Source: Carboxylicivirga agarovorans (GTDB taxonomy: Bacteria > Bacteroidota > Bacteroidia > Bacteroidales > Marinilabiliaceae). Taken from it: DNA of 64,000 nt. A model generated the notes under the pieces. It did no database searches. It was not told the DNA's origin and saw nothing but the letters and a program-made list of their open reading frames with translations. The translations under genes were made by a program, and so were the position numbers. Position 1 is the stretch's first letter. Each line of letters opens with the position of its first letter. Positions 9,090 to 16,993 of the stretch are shown here, piece by piece. Location of the stretch: the NCBI RefSeq assembly GCF_050589845.1, contig NZ_JBNGPA010000004.1, positions 62,001-126,000 of the forward strand. The letters run 5' to 3'.

Positions 9090-10076
9090 TTATCTCATGC
9101 GTTTAATAGTTACTATTTCCCCTTTTACTGTATAATCTATTGGTGTCATTAAGCTGATAAGGCTTAAGGTTTCCTCCAGTGACGAAGACCGTTTAATAAC
9201 ACCATTGAAATGCTTGCCTTCAAACTCTTTTGCATTCCATCTGACCTGAACACCATACCATTTCTCAATAACCGATATAATTTCTTCGAATGGAGCATCC
9301 TGGTACATATACCTTCCTAAAGCCCATTGTCTGACACTGTTAACATCAACCTGATTTTGCTCAATACTGCTATTCTCAGAGTCATATACAACCTGCATAC
9401 CCGGTTTTAATGTGATATGCTTATCTTCCAGTTCCCAGCGAACAACTCCTTCTTCAAGGCTTGTGATCATCCTGCTTTCATTGGCATAAGCCCTGATGTT
9501 AAATATGGTTCCAAGCACCTTTACTTCCTGCTTACCTGAAATGACGGAGAATACCAGGTCCTTGTTTTTACTGACTTTAAAATATCCTTCTCCATTCAGG
9601 TTTACTTTTCGGTTTGTTTTACCAAATTCAATGGGAACACTAAGTTGCGACCCTTCGTTCAAGGTAATTTCAGAACCGTCAGCCAGGGTGATCGTTGTTA
9701 TCTGTCCTTCGGGAGCTGTAAATATGTGTGCACTCGTTAGGTCCAGTTCTGTTTGATTGATACTATTAAACAGGTTCCCGATAAAAAAGGCAAGCATTAA
9801 TGAAGCAGCTATCCCAATAACTCCAGCTACTTGTCTGAACCTGATCAGCCTGCTCCTTTTAAAAGATATAGTTGATGCCAGCTGCGTCCATTCTTCTGAT
9901 ACATTATAATCGTTTACATTTGTTTTTAGGGCAGCATAATCCCATGTATCTTTTAATTGCATATACTTACGGAACGCCTCTTCGTTATCCTTTAACTGAA
10001 GCTCAACTAGCAATCGTTCCTCTTCCGGCAGTTCTTCCTTAATATATTTAATCAGTGTATCTTCTGTCAATTCCAT
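9090..10076 (-). CDS. FecR-family anti-sigma factor
   Basis: Inner-membrane regulator that holds an ECF sigma factor and receives the signal from the STN domain of the SusC transporter. The N-terminal cytoplasmic part (about 1-85) is followed by one membrane span (VAGVIGIAASLMLAFFIG, about 90-107), a FecR domain with the LADGSEITLNEGS segment, and a C-terminal DUF4974-like domain (about 255-325). I prefer the ATG at 10076, which begins MELTEDTLIKYI; an upstream in-frame start would add 19 basic residues not usual for the family. It is divergent from the sigma gene by about 130 bases. Regulation with the downstream susC is inferred from family knowledge. Confidence 0.92.
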   Translation of the reverse strand: MELTEDTLIKYIKEELPEEERLLVELQLKDNEEAFRKYMQLKDTWDYAALKTNVNDYNVSEEWTQLASTISFKRSRLIRFRQVAGVIGIAASLMLAFFIGNLFNSINQTELDLTSAHIFTAPEGQITTITLADGSEITLNEGSQLSVPIEFGKTNRKVNLNGEGYFKVSKNKDLVFSVISGKQEVKVLGTIFNIRAYANESRMITSLEEGVVRWELEDKHITLKPGMQVVYDSENSSIEQNQVDVNSVRQWALGRYMYQDAPFEEIISVIEKWYGVQVRWNAKEFEGKHFNGVIKRSSSLEETLSLISLMTPIDYTVKGEIVTIKRMR

Positions 10077-10156
10077 TTTGGCCTTTTTTAATATGTTCCA
10101 AAAAAAAGGTTTTACCCTACCCTTTGATATCATTTTTTTTCAAAAAACTTTTCTCA

Positions 10157-10187
10157 GTTTATTTTCTGGTATGATTCCGTATATTTG
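10157..10187 (+). promoter_or_regulatory. Promoter of the ECF sigma-factor gene
   Basis: The -7 element TATATTTG (10180-10187) matches TAnnTTTG exactly. A TTTA at 10158-10161 stands in the -33 place with a gap of 18. Transcription should start near 10194, leaving a leader of about 11 bases before the ATG at 10205. Confidence 0.6.
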
Positions 10188-10204
10188 AGGCCAAGAGAGA
10201 ATCC

Positions 10205-10777
10205 ATGAATCCATCTGAAAAAATAATACTACAGGCCATACAAAGTGGTGATGCGGGTATATACAGAGAATTATTCTCCAGGTACTCGACCTCACTTTTT
10301 TATTATGCCGCTAAGTTTGTTTCAGCTGATGAAGCGCGGGATGTGGTTCAGGAGGTATTTCTGGCGTTATGGCAACAAAGGGAAAAGATAAGCATAAACA
10401 CTTCACTTAGCAGTTATCTTTTTGGAGTGACCCGAAACAAATGCCTGAAAGTGCTGCGTCAACACCATGGCGACGCAGATCACCTTGCTATCAAAGAGGC
10501 CGAATACTATCAAAGTAATGCCGATACCATTGACAGTCTTATTGAGCAGGAACTAAGCGACAAATACCAGGACGCCATGCGCAAACTGCCGCCTAAGTGC
10601 CTTGAAGTGTTTTTGATGAGCCGACAAGAGGAAATGAAAAACAAAGAAATAGCGGCCAAACTTGGTATCAGTGAAAAAGCAGTGGAGAAGCACATAAGCA
10701 AAGCCCTGAAGCATTTTCGCAGTGAACTGAAAGAATACCTGCCAATGCTTAGTTATCTTTTACAGATCATGCCTTGA
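10205..10777 (+). CDS. ECF RNA polymerase sigma factor (Bacteroidetes RpoE-like)
   Basis: A 190-residue sigma-70 family factor with region 2 (about 20-90, including DVVQEVFLALWQQ) and region 4 (about 125-175, including LPPKCLEVFLMSR and the helix-turn-helix NKEIAAKLGISEKAVEKHI). The length is typical for factors that partner FecR in glycan loci. It probably directs transcription of fecR, susC and the genes after it. The family commonly autoregulates, but here the gene has a housekeeping-type promoter of its own. Confidence 0.93.
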   Translation: MNPSEKIILQAIQSGDAGIYRELFSRYSTSLFYYAAKFVSADEARDVVQEVFLALWQQREKISINTSLSSYLFGVTRNKCLKVLRQHHGDADHLAIKEAEYYQSNADTIDSLIEQELSDKYQDAMRKLPPKCLEVFLMSRQEEMKNKEIAAKLGISEKAVEKHISKALKHFRSELKEYLPMLSYLLQIMP

Positions 10778-11037
10778 GGTGTTTAATTTAACGCAGAGTA
10801 GCGGAGGGGTTGACCGTCGTTCACACTGAGGCTGTCTATAAATAAAAAGTTTTCTCGCAAAGACCGCAAAAAAGAAAGTGCGCAAAGTTCGCAAAGGATT
10901 GATTGAAAAAGCAATAAGCTTTGCGATCGTTTACACGTCCTCTCCGGGTGGAGAGTGAGGTGAGGTGATAATAAAAATATATTCTACCGGAAAAGGAATT
11001 ATTATGTAATTAAGTTAAAAACGATCGATAACGAGCA
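10778..11037. repeat. Gene-free stretch with degenerate repeat relics
   Basis: After the sigma gene come a GACCGTCGTTCACACT fragment (about 10812), a run of near-copies of CGCAAAG (about 10855-10902), and a 45-base half repeat unit at 10923-10967 that ends TGAGGTGAGGTG. The last matches the right half of the two full units at 11530-11833 in the same orientation. No gene is visible. Confidence 0.6.
10923..10967 (+). repeat. Half copy of the palindromic repeat, downstream of the DUF559 gene
   Basis: Starts GCGATCGTTTACACGTCC, then a CTCTCC-GGGT-GGAGAG stem, then TGAGGTGAGGTG. It corresponds to the right-hand 48 bases of the full units at 11530-11658 and 11705-11833, with small changes. It lacks the left hairpin. 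Confidence 0.75.
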
Positions 11038-11415
11038 TTACAAATTACTGCAAACCTTATATATTTTTTTACACACTAGTCGTATATTGTTTTTAACCTC
11101 TTCATTTGTGAATCGAATGACCACTATACCATATTGATTTAATTCTGCTGTTCTTCCACTGTCATATTCTTTATTAAAAGAATGAATTTTACCATCCAGT
11201 TCGATCACTAGTTTTTTTTCATGACAATAAAAATCGACAATGAATATATCAATTGGATGTTGGCGCCTAAATTTCAATCCTCCAAGTTTTCTATTGCATA
11301 ATCTGGTCCACAGCTTTTTTTCGACCGCTGTCATTTGATTACGAAGGAGCTTTGCTCGCTGTCTGATTTTATAAGAAGCACCATAGAAAAGATTATCGAA
11401 ATGTACCTGGCTCAT
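11038..11415 (-). CDS. DUF559 domain protein (PD-(D/E)XK-like nuclease fold)
   Basis: A 125-residue protein of the DUF559 family, related to Vsr/MutH-type endonucleases. The core is visible: basic N-terminal helix with LRNQMTAVEKKLW, then KFRRQHPIDIFIVDFYC, LVIELDG and the segment VVIRFTNEEV. Asp61, Glu72 and Asp74 are candidate metal ligands. It stands alone on the minus strand, with palindromic repeats on both sides. DUF559 genes are often found in such patches, and I infer a link with the repeats comparable to RAYT transposases and REP sequences. The substrate is unknown. It has the full family length and no frameshift, so it is probably functional. Confidence 0.85.
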   Translation of the reverse strand: MSQVHFDNLFYGASYKIRQRAKLLRNQMTAVEKKLWTRLCNRKLGGLKFRRQHPIDIFIVDFYCHEKKLVIELDGKIHSFNKEYDSGRTAELNQYGIVVIRFTNEEVKNNIRLVCKKIYKVCSNL

Positions 11416-11529
11416 ACTCTAATATTTCAGTTAAATAAAAATAATAATTAATCCTTCAGATAAAGAGTTGTCCATAAATTCATCCTGTAATTCAATGAAT
11501 ATTTTATTTAACTCTATTTGCAGCAATTA

Positions 11530-11658
11530 CACCTCATCCCGGCCTTCTCCTTATAGGAGAAGGAGCTGAGCAACATGGTAATTCAGATCATTTTATAAAC
11601 GCTGAGATGTGCGATCGTTCACACGTCCTCTCCAGATGGAGAGGATTGAGGTGAGGTG
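11530..11658 (+). repeat. Palindromic repeat unit 1
   Basis: A 129-base unit with two hairpins. The left stem is CCTTCTCCT-TAT-AGGAGAAGG, the right is CCTCTCC-AGAT-GGAGAGG. The ends are inverted: CACCTCA at the left, TGAGGTGAGGTG at the right. Between the hairpins lies a conserved stretch that includes TGCGATCGTTCACAC. Unit 2 repeats it at a period of 175 bases with a few changes, some of which preserve pairing in the stems. Confidence 0.85.
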
Positions 11659-11704
11659 ATTAAAATGAAAGAGCATATTTAATCAACCACCCTGACAACA
11701 ATTA

Positions 11705-11833
11705 CACCTCATCCCGACCTTCTCCTATCAGGAGAAGGAGCTGCGCAACATGGTAATTCTTATCATTTTATAAACGCTGAAATGTGCGATCGTTCACACT
11801 TCCTCTCCGGGTGGAGAGGATTGAGGTGAGGTG
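11705..11833 (+). repeat. Palindromic repeat unit 2
   Basis: Second full 129-base copy, same orientation as unit 1. The loops differ (TAT becomes ATC, AGA becomes GGG) while the stems hold. The 46 bases between the units are not repeated. The rest of 11416-11987 holds no gene that I can support. Confidence 0.85.
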
Positions 11834-11987
11834 ATAATGTTATAAATCAAGAAAAAAAATACATTCACCATTCTACAGGCCTGTTGTCCCCACATACAAT
11901 TACCCATTTAATCTCTTCTTAACATTCCAACACTTTAACTCTTTGTTTTAATTACTTAACTTGTATGGAGTTCGAAAATTGTGAGGT

Positions 11988-12839
11988 ATGAAAATAGCAG
12001 TAACCACCGCCAGCGGGCACCTGGGTTCTTCCATCATTAACAGGCTGAAGGCAACTATAGGTAAGGAAAATACAATAGGCATTGCCCGAACGCCGGATAA
12101 AGCCAAACACTTAGGGGTAGAAATTCGAAAAGGGGATTACAACAGTAAGGCTGATTTTATATCCGCCCTTGAGGGTATTGACGCCGTTTTACTGGTTTCG
12201 GGCATGGACCATCCTGATAATCGCATACAGCAGCATCGTCATGTTATTGAAGCAGCACAAGCCAACGGCGTTCAAAAGATCGTTTACACAAGTATATACG
12301 GCGCTGAAGAAGGCAATGCATTCAGCCCTATAGTTGCCAGCAACCGGCAGACGGAGGCGGACATCAGGCAATCTGGTTTGAAATGGGCCATTGGCAGGAA
12401 TGGTATTTACATTGAACCTGACCTTGAATACATTGATACCTACATAGCTGAAGGTGGCATTATCAATTGTGCAGCTGAAGGCAAGTGTGGCTATACCTCC
12501 CGCGACGAGCTGGCTTATGCTTATTTTAAGTTGCTTACTGAAGATTCCCTTCAAGGCGGCACCTACAATCTATTTGGAGAAACAATCACCCAGCAACAGC
12601 TGGCTGAAGCTATTAACAGGCACTACAACACAAATCTGGCCTTTAAAAACATTTCAGTTGATGAATACATTGCCAATCGTCAGGACGCCCTTGGAGACTT
12701 TCTGGGTACCGTGATCGGCGGCATCTATGAAGGTATCAGAACCGGGAAATTCGATGGAAGATCTGACTTTGAAAAGGTGGCCAGCAGAAGCCACAAAACA
12801 CTGGATGAGATGATCGGTGATTATAGACTGGTAGTGTGA
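11988..12839 (+). CDS. NmrA-type SDR oxidoreductase (QorB-like NAD(P)H:quinone oxidoreductase)
   Basis: A 283-residue atypical short-chain dehydrogenase with the N-terminal Rossmann motif TASGHLGSS (about 7-15) in place of a strict GxxGxxG, followed by the GIDAVLLVSG strand and VQKIVYTSIYGAEE. Overall pattern matches NmrA-like proteins and QorB of E. coli, which reduces quinones with NADPH. The classical SDR Tyr-Lys pair is not needed in this branch. It is followed after 68 bases by the rhodanese gene on the same strand and may share its transcript, but a role in ergothioneine synthesis is not implied by the family. Confidence 0.8.
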   Translation: MKIAVTTASGHLGSSIINRLKATIGKENTIGIARTPDKAKHLGVEIRKGDYNSKADFISALEGIDAVLLVSGMDHPDNRIQQHRHVIEAAQANGVQKIVYTSIYGAEEGNAFSPIVASNRQTEADIRQSGLKWAIGRNGIYIEPDLEYIDTYIAEGGIINCAAEGKCGYTSRDELAYAYFKLLTEDSLQGGTYNLFGETITQQQLAEAINRHYNTNLAFKNISVDEYIANRQDALGDFLGTVIGGIYEGIRTGKFDGRSDFEKVASRSHKTLDEMIGDYRLVV

Positions 12840-12907
12840 AATAAGGCGTGAGAACCCGATGGCTATCAGGGGAGTAGTGTGAAATAATAAACTTTTAACT
12901 ATAGAAT

Positions 12908-14194
12908 ATGAACGATTACCCCGAGATTACGACGAAGGAATTGTCAGAATTACTAACAGAGCCCACTATTCATATTATCGATGTACGCGAGGCAGATGCT
13001 TACAACGGCTGGAAACTGAACAATGAGCAGCGTGGTGGGCATATTAAAGGCGCCAAATCATTACCCCTTAAATGGACGTCTTACATTGACTGGATCGAGA
13101 TTGTCAGGTCAAAATCCATTCTTCCAGAAAACAGAGTGGTTGTTTATGGCAATAACCGGAAGGACAGCCTGCAGGTAGCTAAGTTGCTGAATAAAGCTGG
13201 TTATGGCAAGACCAGCATCTATCATCATTTTAAGGATGAATGGTGCAACGACGAAAGTCTTCCTATGGAGTTTCTGCCTCGCTATGACCGCCTGGTGCCG
13301 GCGTCGTGGGTGAAAAACATAGTGGATGGAAAGCGTCCACCTGAACTGGAGGGCAGAGATATTGTTATTGTACATGCTCATTACCGCAACCGCCATGCTT
13401 ACCTCTCGGGTCATATTCCGGGTGCCATTGACATGGATACCCTGGCATTGGAATCACCTGAAACATGGAACCGTCGTTCTCCCGAAGAACTAAAACGTGC
13501 CCTTGAGCAACATGGCATCACAGCAGATACGACGGTTATATTATACGGTAAGTTTATGTGGCCTGATAACCGTGATGAGTTTCCGGGAAGTGCAGCAGGT
13601 CACCTGGGGGCCATCCGTAATAATGCCATCATGCTTTATGCAGGTGTTAAGGACGTACGCGTGATGAATGGCGGTTTTCAGTCGTGGAAAGATGCAGGGT
13701 ATGACATCAGCACCGATGATGTGCCTAAGGTGCCGGTTAAAGAATTTGGTGCCACAATACCTGCGATGCCTGAAATCTTTGTGGATACGCCCCAGGCCAA
13801 AGAGATGATCGAAGCTACTGATGCGGATATCATTTCGGTGCGCAGCTGGGAAGAATACATCGGCAATGTGAGTGGTTACAACTACATTGAAAAGAAGGGA
13901 CGTATCCCCGGCTCAGTATTTGGTAACTGCGGCTCTGATGCTTACCACATGGAGAACTACCGCAATCTGGATCATACCATCAGAGAGGCCCGTGAGGTAA
14001 TGGATATATGGAATGAGGGAGGTATCACTCCTGATAAACACCTGGCTTTTTACTGCGGTACAGGCTGGCGTGGCAGTGAAGCGTTTTACAATGCCTGGTT
14101 AATGGGCTGGCCCAATGTATCGGTTTACGATGGCGGCTGGTTTGAGTGGAGCAACGACCCCAATAATCATTTTGAAACGGGCATTCCTAACTAA
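12908..14194 (+). CDS. eanB: Triple-rhodanese sulfurtransferase, EanB-like (hercynine to ergothioneine)
   Basis: Predicted to transfer sulfur from polysulfide to the imidazole of hercynine, giving ergothioneine without oxygen. Three rhodanese domains are visible: about 5-115, 130-265 and 290-425. The first two have no Cys at the active loop (VVYGNNRKDS and ILYGKFMWPDN). The third has FYCGTGWRGSE with Cys383. Tyr324 lies 59 residues before this Cys. In EanB of Chlorobium limicola, as I recall it, Tyr353 and Cys412 are the key residues, with the same distance. The next gene, 10 bases away, encodes an EgtD-type histidine methyltransferase, the EanA step. Alternative: another thiosulfate sulfurtransferase. 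The gene pairing makes EanB more likely. Confidence 0.8.
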   Translation: MNDYPEITTKELSELLTEPTIHIIDVREADAYNGWKLNNEQRGGHIKGAKSLPLKWTSYIDWIEIVRSKSILPENRVVVYGNNRKDSLQVAKLLNKAGYGKTSIYHHFKDEWCNDESLPMEFLPRYDRLVPASWVKNIVDGKRPPELEGRDIVIVHAHYRNRHAYLSGHIPGAIDMDTLALESPETWNRRSPEELKRALEQHGITADTTVILYGKFMWPDNRDEFPGSAAGHLGAIRNNAIMLYAGVKDVRVMNGGFQSWKDAGYDISTDDVPKVPVKEFGATIPAMPEIFVDTPQAKEMIEATDADIISVRSWEEYIGNVSGYNYIEKKGRIPGSVFGNCGSDAYHMENYRNLDHTIREAREVMDIWNEGGITPDKHLAFYCGTGWRGSEAFYNAWLMGWPNVSVYDGGWFEWSNDPNNHFETGIPN

Positions 14195-14204
14195 AACATG
14201 TACT

Positions 14205-15206
14205 ATGAATTTTATCGATGAGCGAGTTATAAAGGTTGGCGAAACAGAAGTATTGAATTTTCTTCCCAGGCGGGGCATTAACAATGTCAAACAAGAGATC
14301 TTAGCGGGCTTAACATCTCCTCAGAAATACATATCCCCCAAATTTTTCTATGATAAAAAGGGCTCTGAGCTGTTTAATGCAATCACGCAGCTCAAGGAAT
14401 ATTATCCCACTAATTGTGAGAAAGAGATATTATCAAGCATTGTAAGCCGATTAAATATTGACCTTCGAAACATCGATATTATTGAGTTGGGCAGTGGTGA
14501 TTCGTCAAAGATTTCGTCTATCTTCAGACAGATAGCACCTGATATTTTATCCACCATCACCTATTACCCGGTAGATATCAGTCAGTCGGCCATCAGCAAT
14601 GCTATTCAGGGTATTACCGAGCGTTTTGAACTCAGGAAGATTACCGGTATTGTGGCCGATTTCCATCACCAGCTGGATCTGATACCCAATAAGGATAAAC
14701 GGCTTTTTTGCTTTTTGGGCAGCACCATTGGTAATTTCTCCAAACGAGAGGTGGACAACTTTATGACTGAACTGGGCGCTTCAATGAACAAGGGCGACGG
14801 CTTTTTACTGGGTGTTGACATGGTGAAGGACACGAGGGTGATCAATGCCGCATATAATGACAGCAAAGGTATTACTGCTCAATTCAATAAGAATATCCTG
14901 AATGTGATCAATCATCATACACAGTCGGACTTCAACCCTGATAATTTTGAGCACCTGGCCTATTATAACGATGAGCAGCAGCGAATAGAGATGCACCTGC
15001 AATCAACTATTCCACAAACCATTATGCTCAATAATAATCAGTTAAGTATTACATTGGGTAAGGGAGAAACCATCCATACCGAGAACTCCTACAAATACAC
15101 GATTGATAAGCTTAAGCAGATCGGAGAGATGGGAGGCATGCGAATTGGAGGTCTATACTCTGATGCGAAAGAATGGTTTAATCTGGTGTATTTTGTAAAG
15201 GGCTAG
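14205..15206 (+). CDS. eanA: L-histidine N-alpha-methyltransferase (EanA/EgtD-like)
   Basis: Expected to methylate histidine three times with S-adenosylmethionine, forming hercynine. The 333-residue product shows the EgtD/DUF2260 layout: YISPKFFYDKKGSELFN near the start, the SAM motif IIELGSGDSSKIS (about 92-104), YYPVDISQSAI, then FLGSTIGNFSKRE (about 170-182). I chose the ATG at 14205, 10 bases after the rhodanese stop; a longer frame would overlap that gene by 80 bases and add an unrelated N terminus. No EgtB-type oxygen-dependent sulfoxide synthase is in view, which points to the anaerobic two-gene route. Confidence 0.88.
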   Translation: MNFIDERVIKVGETEVLNFLPRRGINNVKQEILAGLTSPQKYISPKFFYDKKGSELFNAITQLKEYYPTNCEKEILSSIVSRLNIDLRNIDIIELGSGDSSKISSIFRQIAPDILSTITYYPVDISQSAISNAIQGITERFELRKITGIVADFHHQLDLIPNKDKRLFCFLGSTIGNFSKREVDNFMTELGASMNKGDGFLLGVDMVKDTRVINAAYNDSKGITAQFNKNILNVINHHTQSDFNPDNFEHLAYYNDEQQRIEMHLQSTIPQTIMLNNNQLSITLGKGETIHTENSYKYTIDKLKQIGEMGGMRIGGLYSDAKEWFNLVYFVKG

Positions 15207-15423
15207 GTAAAATGGATAGTGCAGGGTGCGTGTTTCGCCCATTACTTAATGGCAAGTTTTGTAATCGCTAATATATCGCTCTTCCCCTACGATTCCTTTC
15301 TCCACGTTTATTACACGTTCGCCAAGTGCTTTAGAGATGTAAAAGCGCGCTTTAATAGTGAAATTTCAACGAGTTAAGCCAAAATAATTATCCGTTTAAT
15401 ATCCCATTTTAAACAACAAGAAT

Positions 15424-16248
15424 ATGGTCAAATTAACACGTCGCAAAGCAATTATCACTGGCATCGGAGCTGTAACAGCATCAATGATTCCATCTATTCA
15501 AGGATATGCAAGAAATGAAAGCACGTCAAACGTGAAACACCAACCTATCGTACTGGTACATGGTGCATGGCACGGAGCCTGGGCGTGGGTGAAGTTAATT
15601 CCATTGCTGCAAGGAGCCGGCTACTCGGTAACTACCCTTGATCTGTCGGGCCTTGGTGCTAATTCCCATCGACAGAGTCCTGAAATAGGACTACACATAC
15701 ATGGACTGGATGTACTTAACCATCTTTTTTTCAATGACATTCGAGACGCAGTGGTAGTAGCCCATTCCTATGGTGGAGCAGTGTTATCACAAGCTGTGGC
15801 GGGTGATAAGGAAGAACGAATTTCCCATGCCATTTACCTTGATGCTTTCTTACCCGGGGAAGGCGAGTCGGTTGCCGGTTTTCAGGATCAAGAAACTCAA
15901 AATCATTTTAAAGCAGCAGCAGAGGCAGGGAAGATGGTACCTCCACGTGCACCTGAAACCTGGGAAAAGGTATGGGGACTAAAAGGAGAGGATGCCTTAT
16001 GGTCTGCACCCAGAATGAGACCCATGTCTGCCCGGTGTTTCACTGAAGTAGTTCAGGGGGATCCTTTCAAAAGTGATATCCGCAGAACATATATGCGTTG
16101 CATTCAAAATAAAAATCCACTGTTTGATTCTTTTTCAGACAAAACAAAAAAGGACAATCGTTTTACACAGACTGATGTGGACGGACATCATAATGTAATG
16201 GTCATTGATCCAGTTGAAATGCGAGATGCATTACTAGCGGTTCTCTAG
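15424..16248 (+). CDS. Alpha/beta hydrolase with Tat signal
   Basis: A 274-residue esterase-like hydrolase. The N terminus LTRRKAIITGIGAV has the twin Arg and hydrophobic run of a Tat signal, so it is probably exported folded. The oxyanion segment VHGAWHGAW (about 45-53), the nucleophile elbow AHSYGG with Ser115, an acidic LDAF near 139-142, and His255 in DGHHN form the expected catalytic set. The pattern resembles EstC and plant methylesterase-like enzymes acting on small esters. It is 217 bases from the methyltransferase gene, with no sign of co-transcription. The substrate is unknown. Confidence 0.85.
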   Translation: MVKLTRRKAIITGIGAVTASMIPSIQGYARNESTSNVKHQPIVLVHGAWHGAWAWVKLIPLLQGAGYSVTTLDLSGLGANSHRQSPEIGLHIHGLDVLNHLFFNDIRDAVVVAHSYGGAVLSQAVAGDKEERISHAIYLDAFLPGEGESVAGFQDQETQNHFKAAAEAGKMVPPRAPETWEKVWGLKGEDALWSAPRMRPMSARCFTEVVQGDPFKSDIRRTYMRCIQNKNPLFDSFSDKTKKDNRFTQTDVDGHHNVMVIDPVEMRDALLAVL

Positions 16249-16314
16249 AATCCACAATTAAGGGATTTAGTGTTGTTCCATTAGATTTCCAGATAGAATG
16301 TATTTTTCCCTTAT

Positions 16315-16351
16315 ACAAAAAAGAGGTTACAAACAATGTTTGTAACCTCTT
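16315..16351 (-). terminator. Intrinsic terminator of the tRNA gene
   Basis: A perfect 15-base inverted repeat (16321-16335 with 16337-16351) followed on the minus strand by six T residues. It starts 11 bases beyond the 3' end of the tRNA. Confidence 0.9.
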
Positions 16352-16361
16352 GATAATTAAG

Positions 16362-16435
16362 TGGGCCCACCTGGGCTTGAACCAGGGACCCCCTGATTAT
16401 GAGTCAGGTGCTCTAACCAACTGAGCTATAGGCCC
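16362..16435 (-). tRNA. tRNA with CAU anticodon, probably tRNA-Ile2 (lysidine-modified)
   Basis: A 74-base cloverleaf on the minus strand: acceptor stem GGGCCTA with TGGGCCC, discriminator A, D arm AGCTCAGTTGGTTAGAGC, anticodon stem-loop CTGACTCATAATCAG with anticodon CAT, and T arm CCTGG-TTCAAGC-CCAGG. CCA is not encoded. A CAT anticodon may be initiator Met, elongator Met or Ile2. The GGGCC...GGCCCA acceptor end resembles tRNA-Ile rather than Met, so I favour Ile2, which TilS would convert to read AUA. The initiator mark (three GC pairs ending the anticodon stem) is absent. Confidence 0.93.
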
Positions 16436-16469
16436 GGCTTTTCAGGTCGTATGACCTTTTCAGCGGATG

Positions 16470-16500
16470 CAAAAATAGTTAACAATTTCATATAATCAAA
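16470..16500 (-). promoter_or_regulatory. Consensus promoter of the tRNA gene
   Basis: TTTG (16500-16497), a gap of 19, then TATTTTTG (16477-16470) on the minus strand: a full match to the Bacteroidota housekeeping promoter. Transcription should begin near 16463, about 28 bases before the mature 5' end. Confidence 0.85.
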
Positions 16501-16609
16501 TAGAAAAACCAATATTTTAAGGACTTTCAGAAGGATTTATCTTAACAATTCAATTGTAATATTGAGTAGCCTTCTGTAATTTAGAGTCATACACAAAAAA
16601 TATTTTCCA

Positions 16610-16900
16610 ATGAAAAAGAATCAAAGAAGCTATTTTATTTTATCCCTGATCACATTAGCACTAATAATTACATCTTGTCTTCCAGGTGGTGGGAACTATT
16701 CGCCTATTGAACCGGCCGGTTTTTTCTCGGGTATATGGCACGGATGGATTGCCCCGTTTTCGCTTATTCTTGGGTTATTTAATAAAGATATTACCATTTA
16801 CGAATCATTTAACACTGGCTGGTGGTACGATTTTGGTTTTTACATGTCTGTCATAGCAGGTTTTGGCAGTTTACGCCTCTTACGTAAAAAAAGCGACTAA
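16610..16900 (+). CDS. Small conserved membrane lipoprotein of unknown function
   Basis: A 96-residue protein with a signal-like first segment (about 8-23) ending in a possible lipobox before Cys23, followed by PGGGNYSPIEPAGFF, the segment IWHGWIAPFSLILGLF (about 44-59), and a last hydrophobic stretch (about 77-90) followed by a basic tail RLLRKKSD. The Trp-rich IWHGWIAP block looks conserved, but I know no function. It stands alone between the tRNA and the large peptidase-like gene. Confidence 0.7.
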   Translation: MKKNQRSYFILSLITLALIITSCLPGGGNYSPIEPAGFFSGIWHGWIAPFSLILGLFNKDITIYESFNTGWWYDFGFYMSVIAGFGSLRLLRKKSD

Positions 16901-16993
16901 AAAATGCTTTCCAAAACTTCCATAATGTCATAAATTACAAACATAAACGTTTGTATTACGTAGATTAAATGCACCTCTTGTTACACAGACATC

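Noticed and set aside
10829..11485. Similar 16-base motifs (GAGGCTGTCTATAAAT and AGAGTTGTCCATAAAT) on both sides of the DUF559 gene, considered as insertion-sequence ends
   Set aside because: Direct, not inverted, with mismatches, and no transposase between them.
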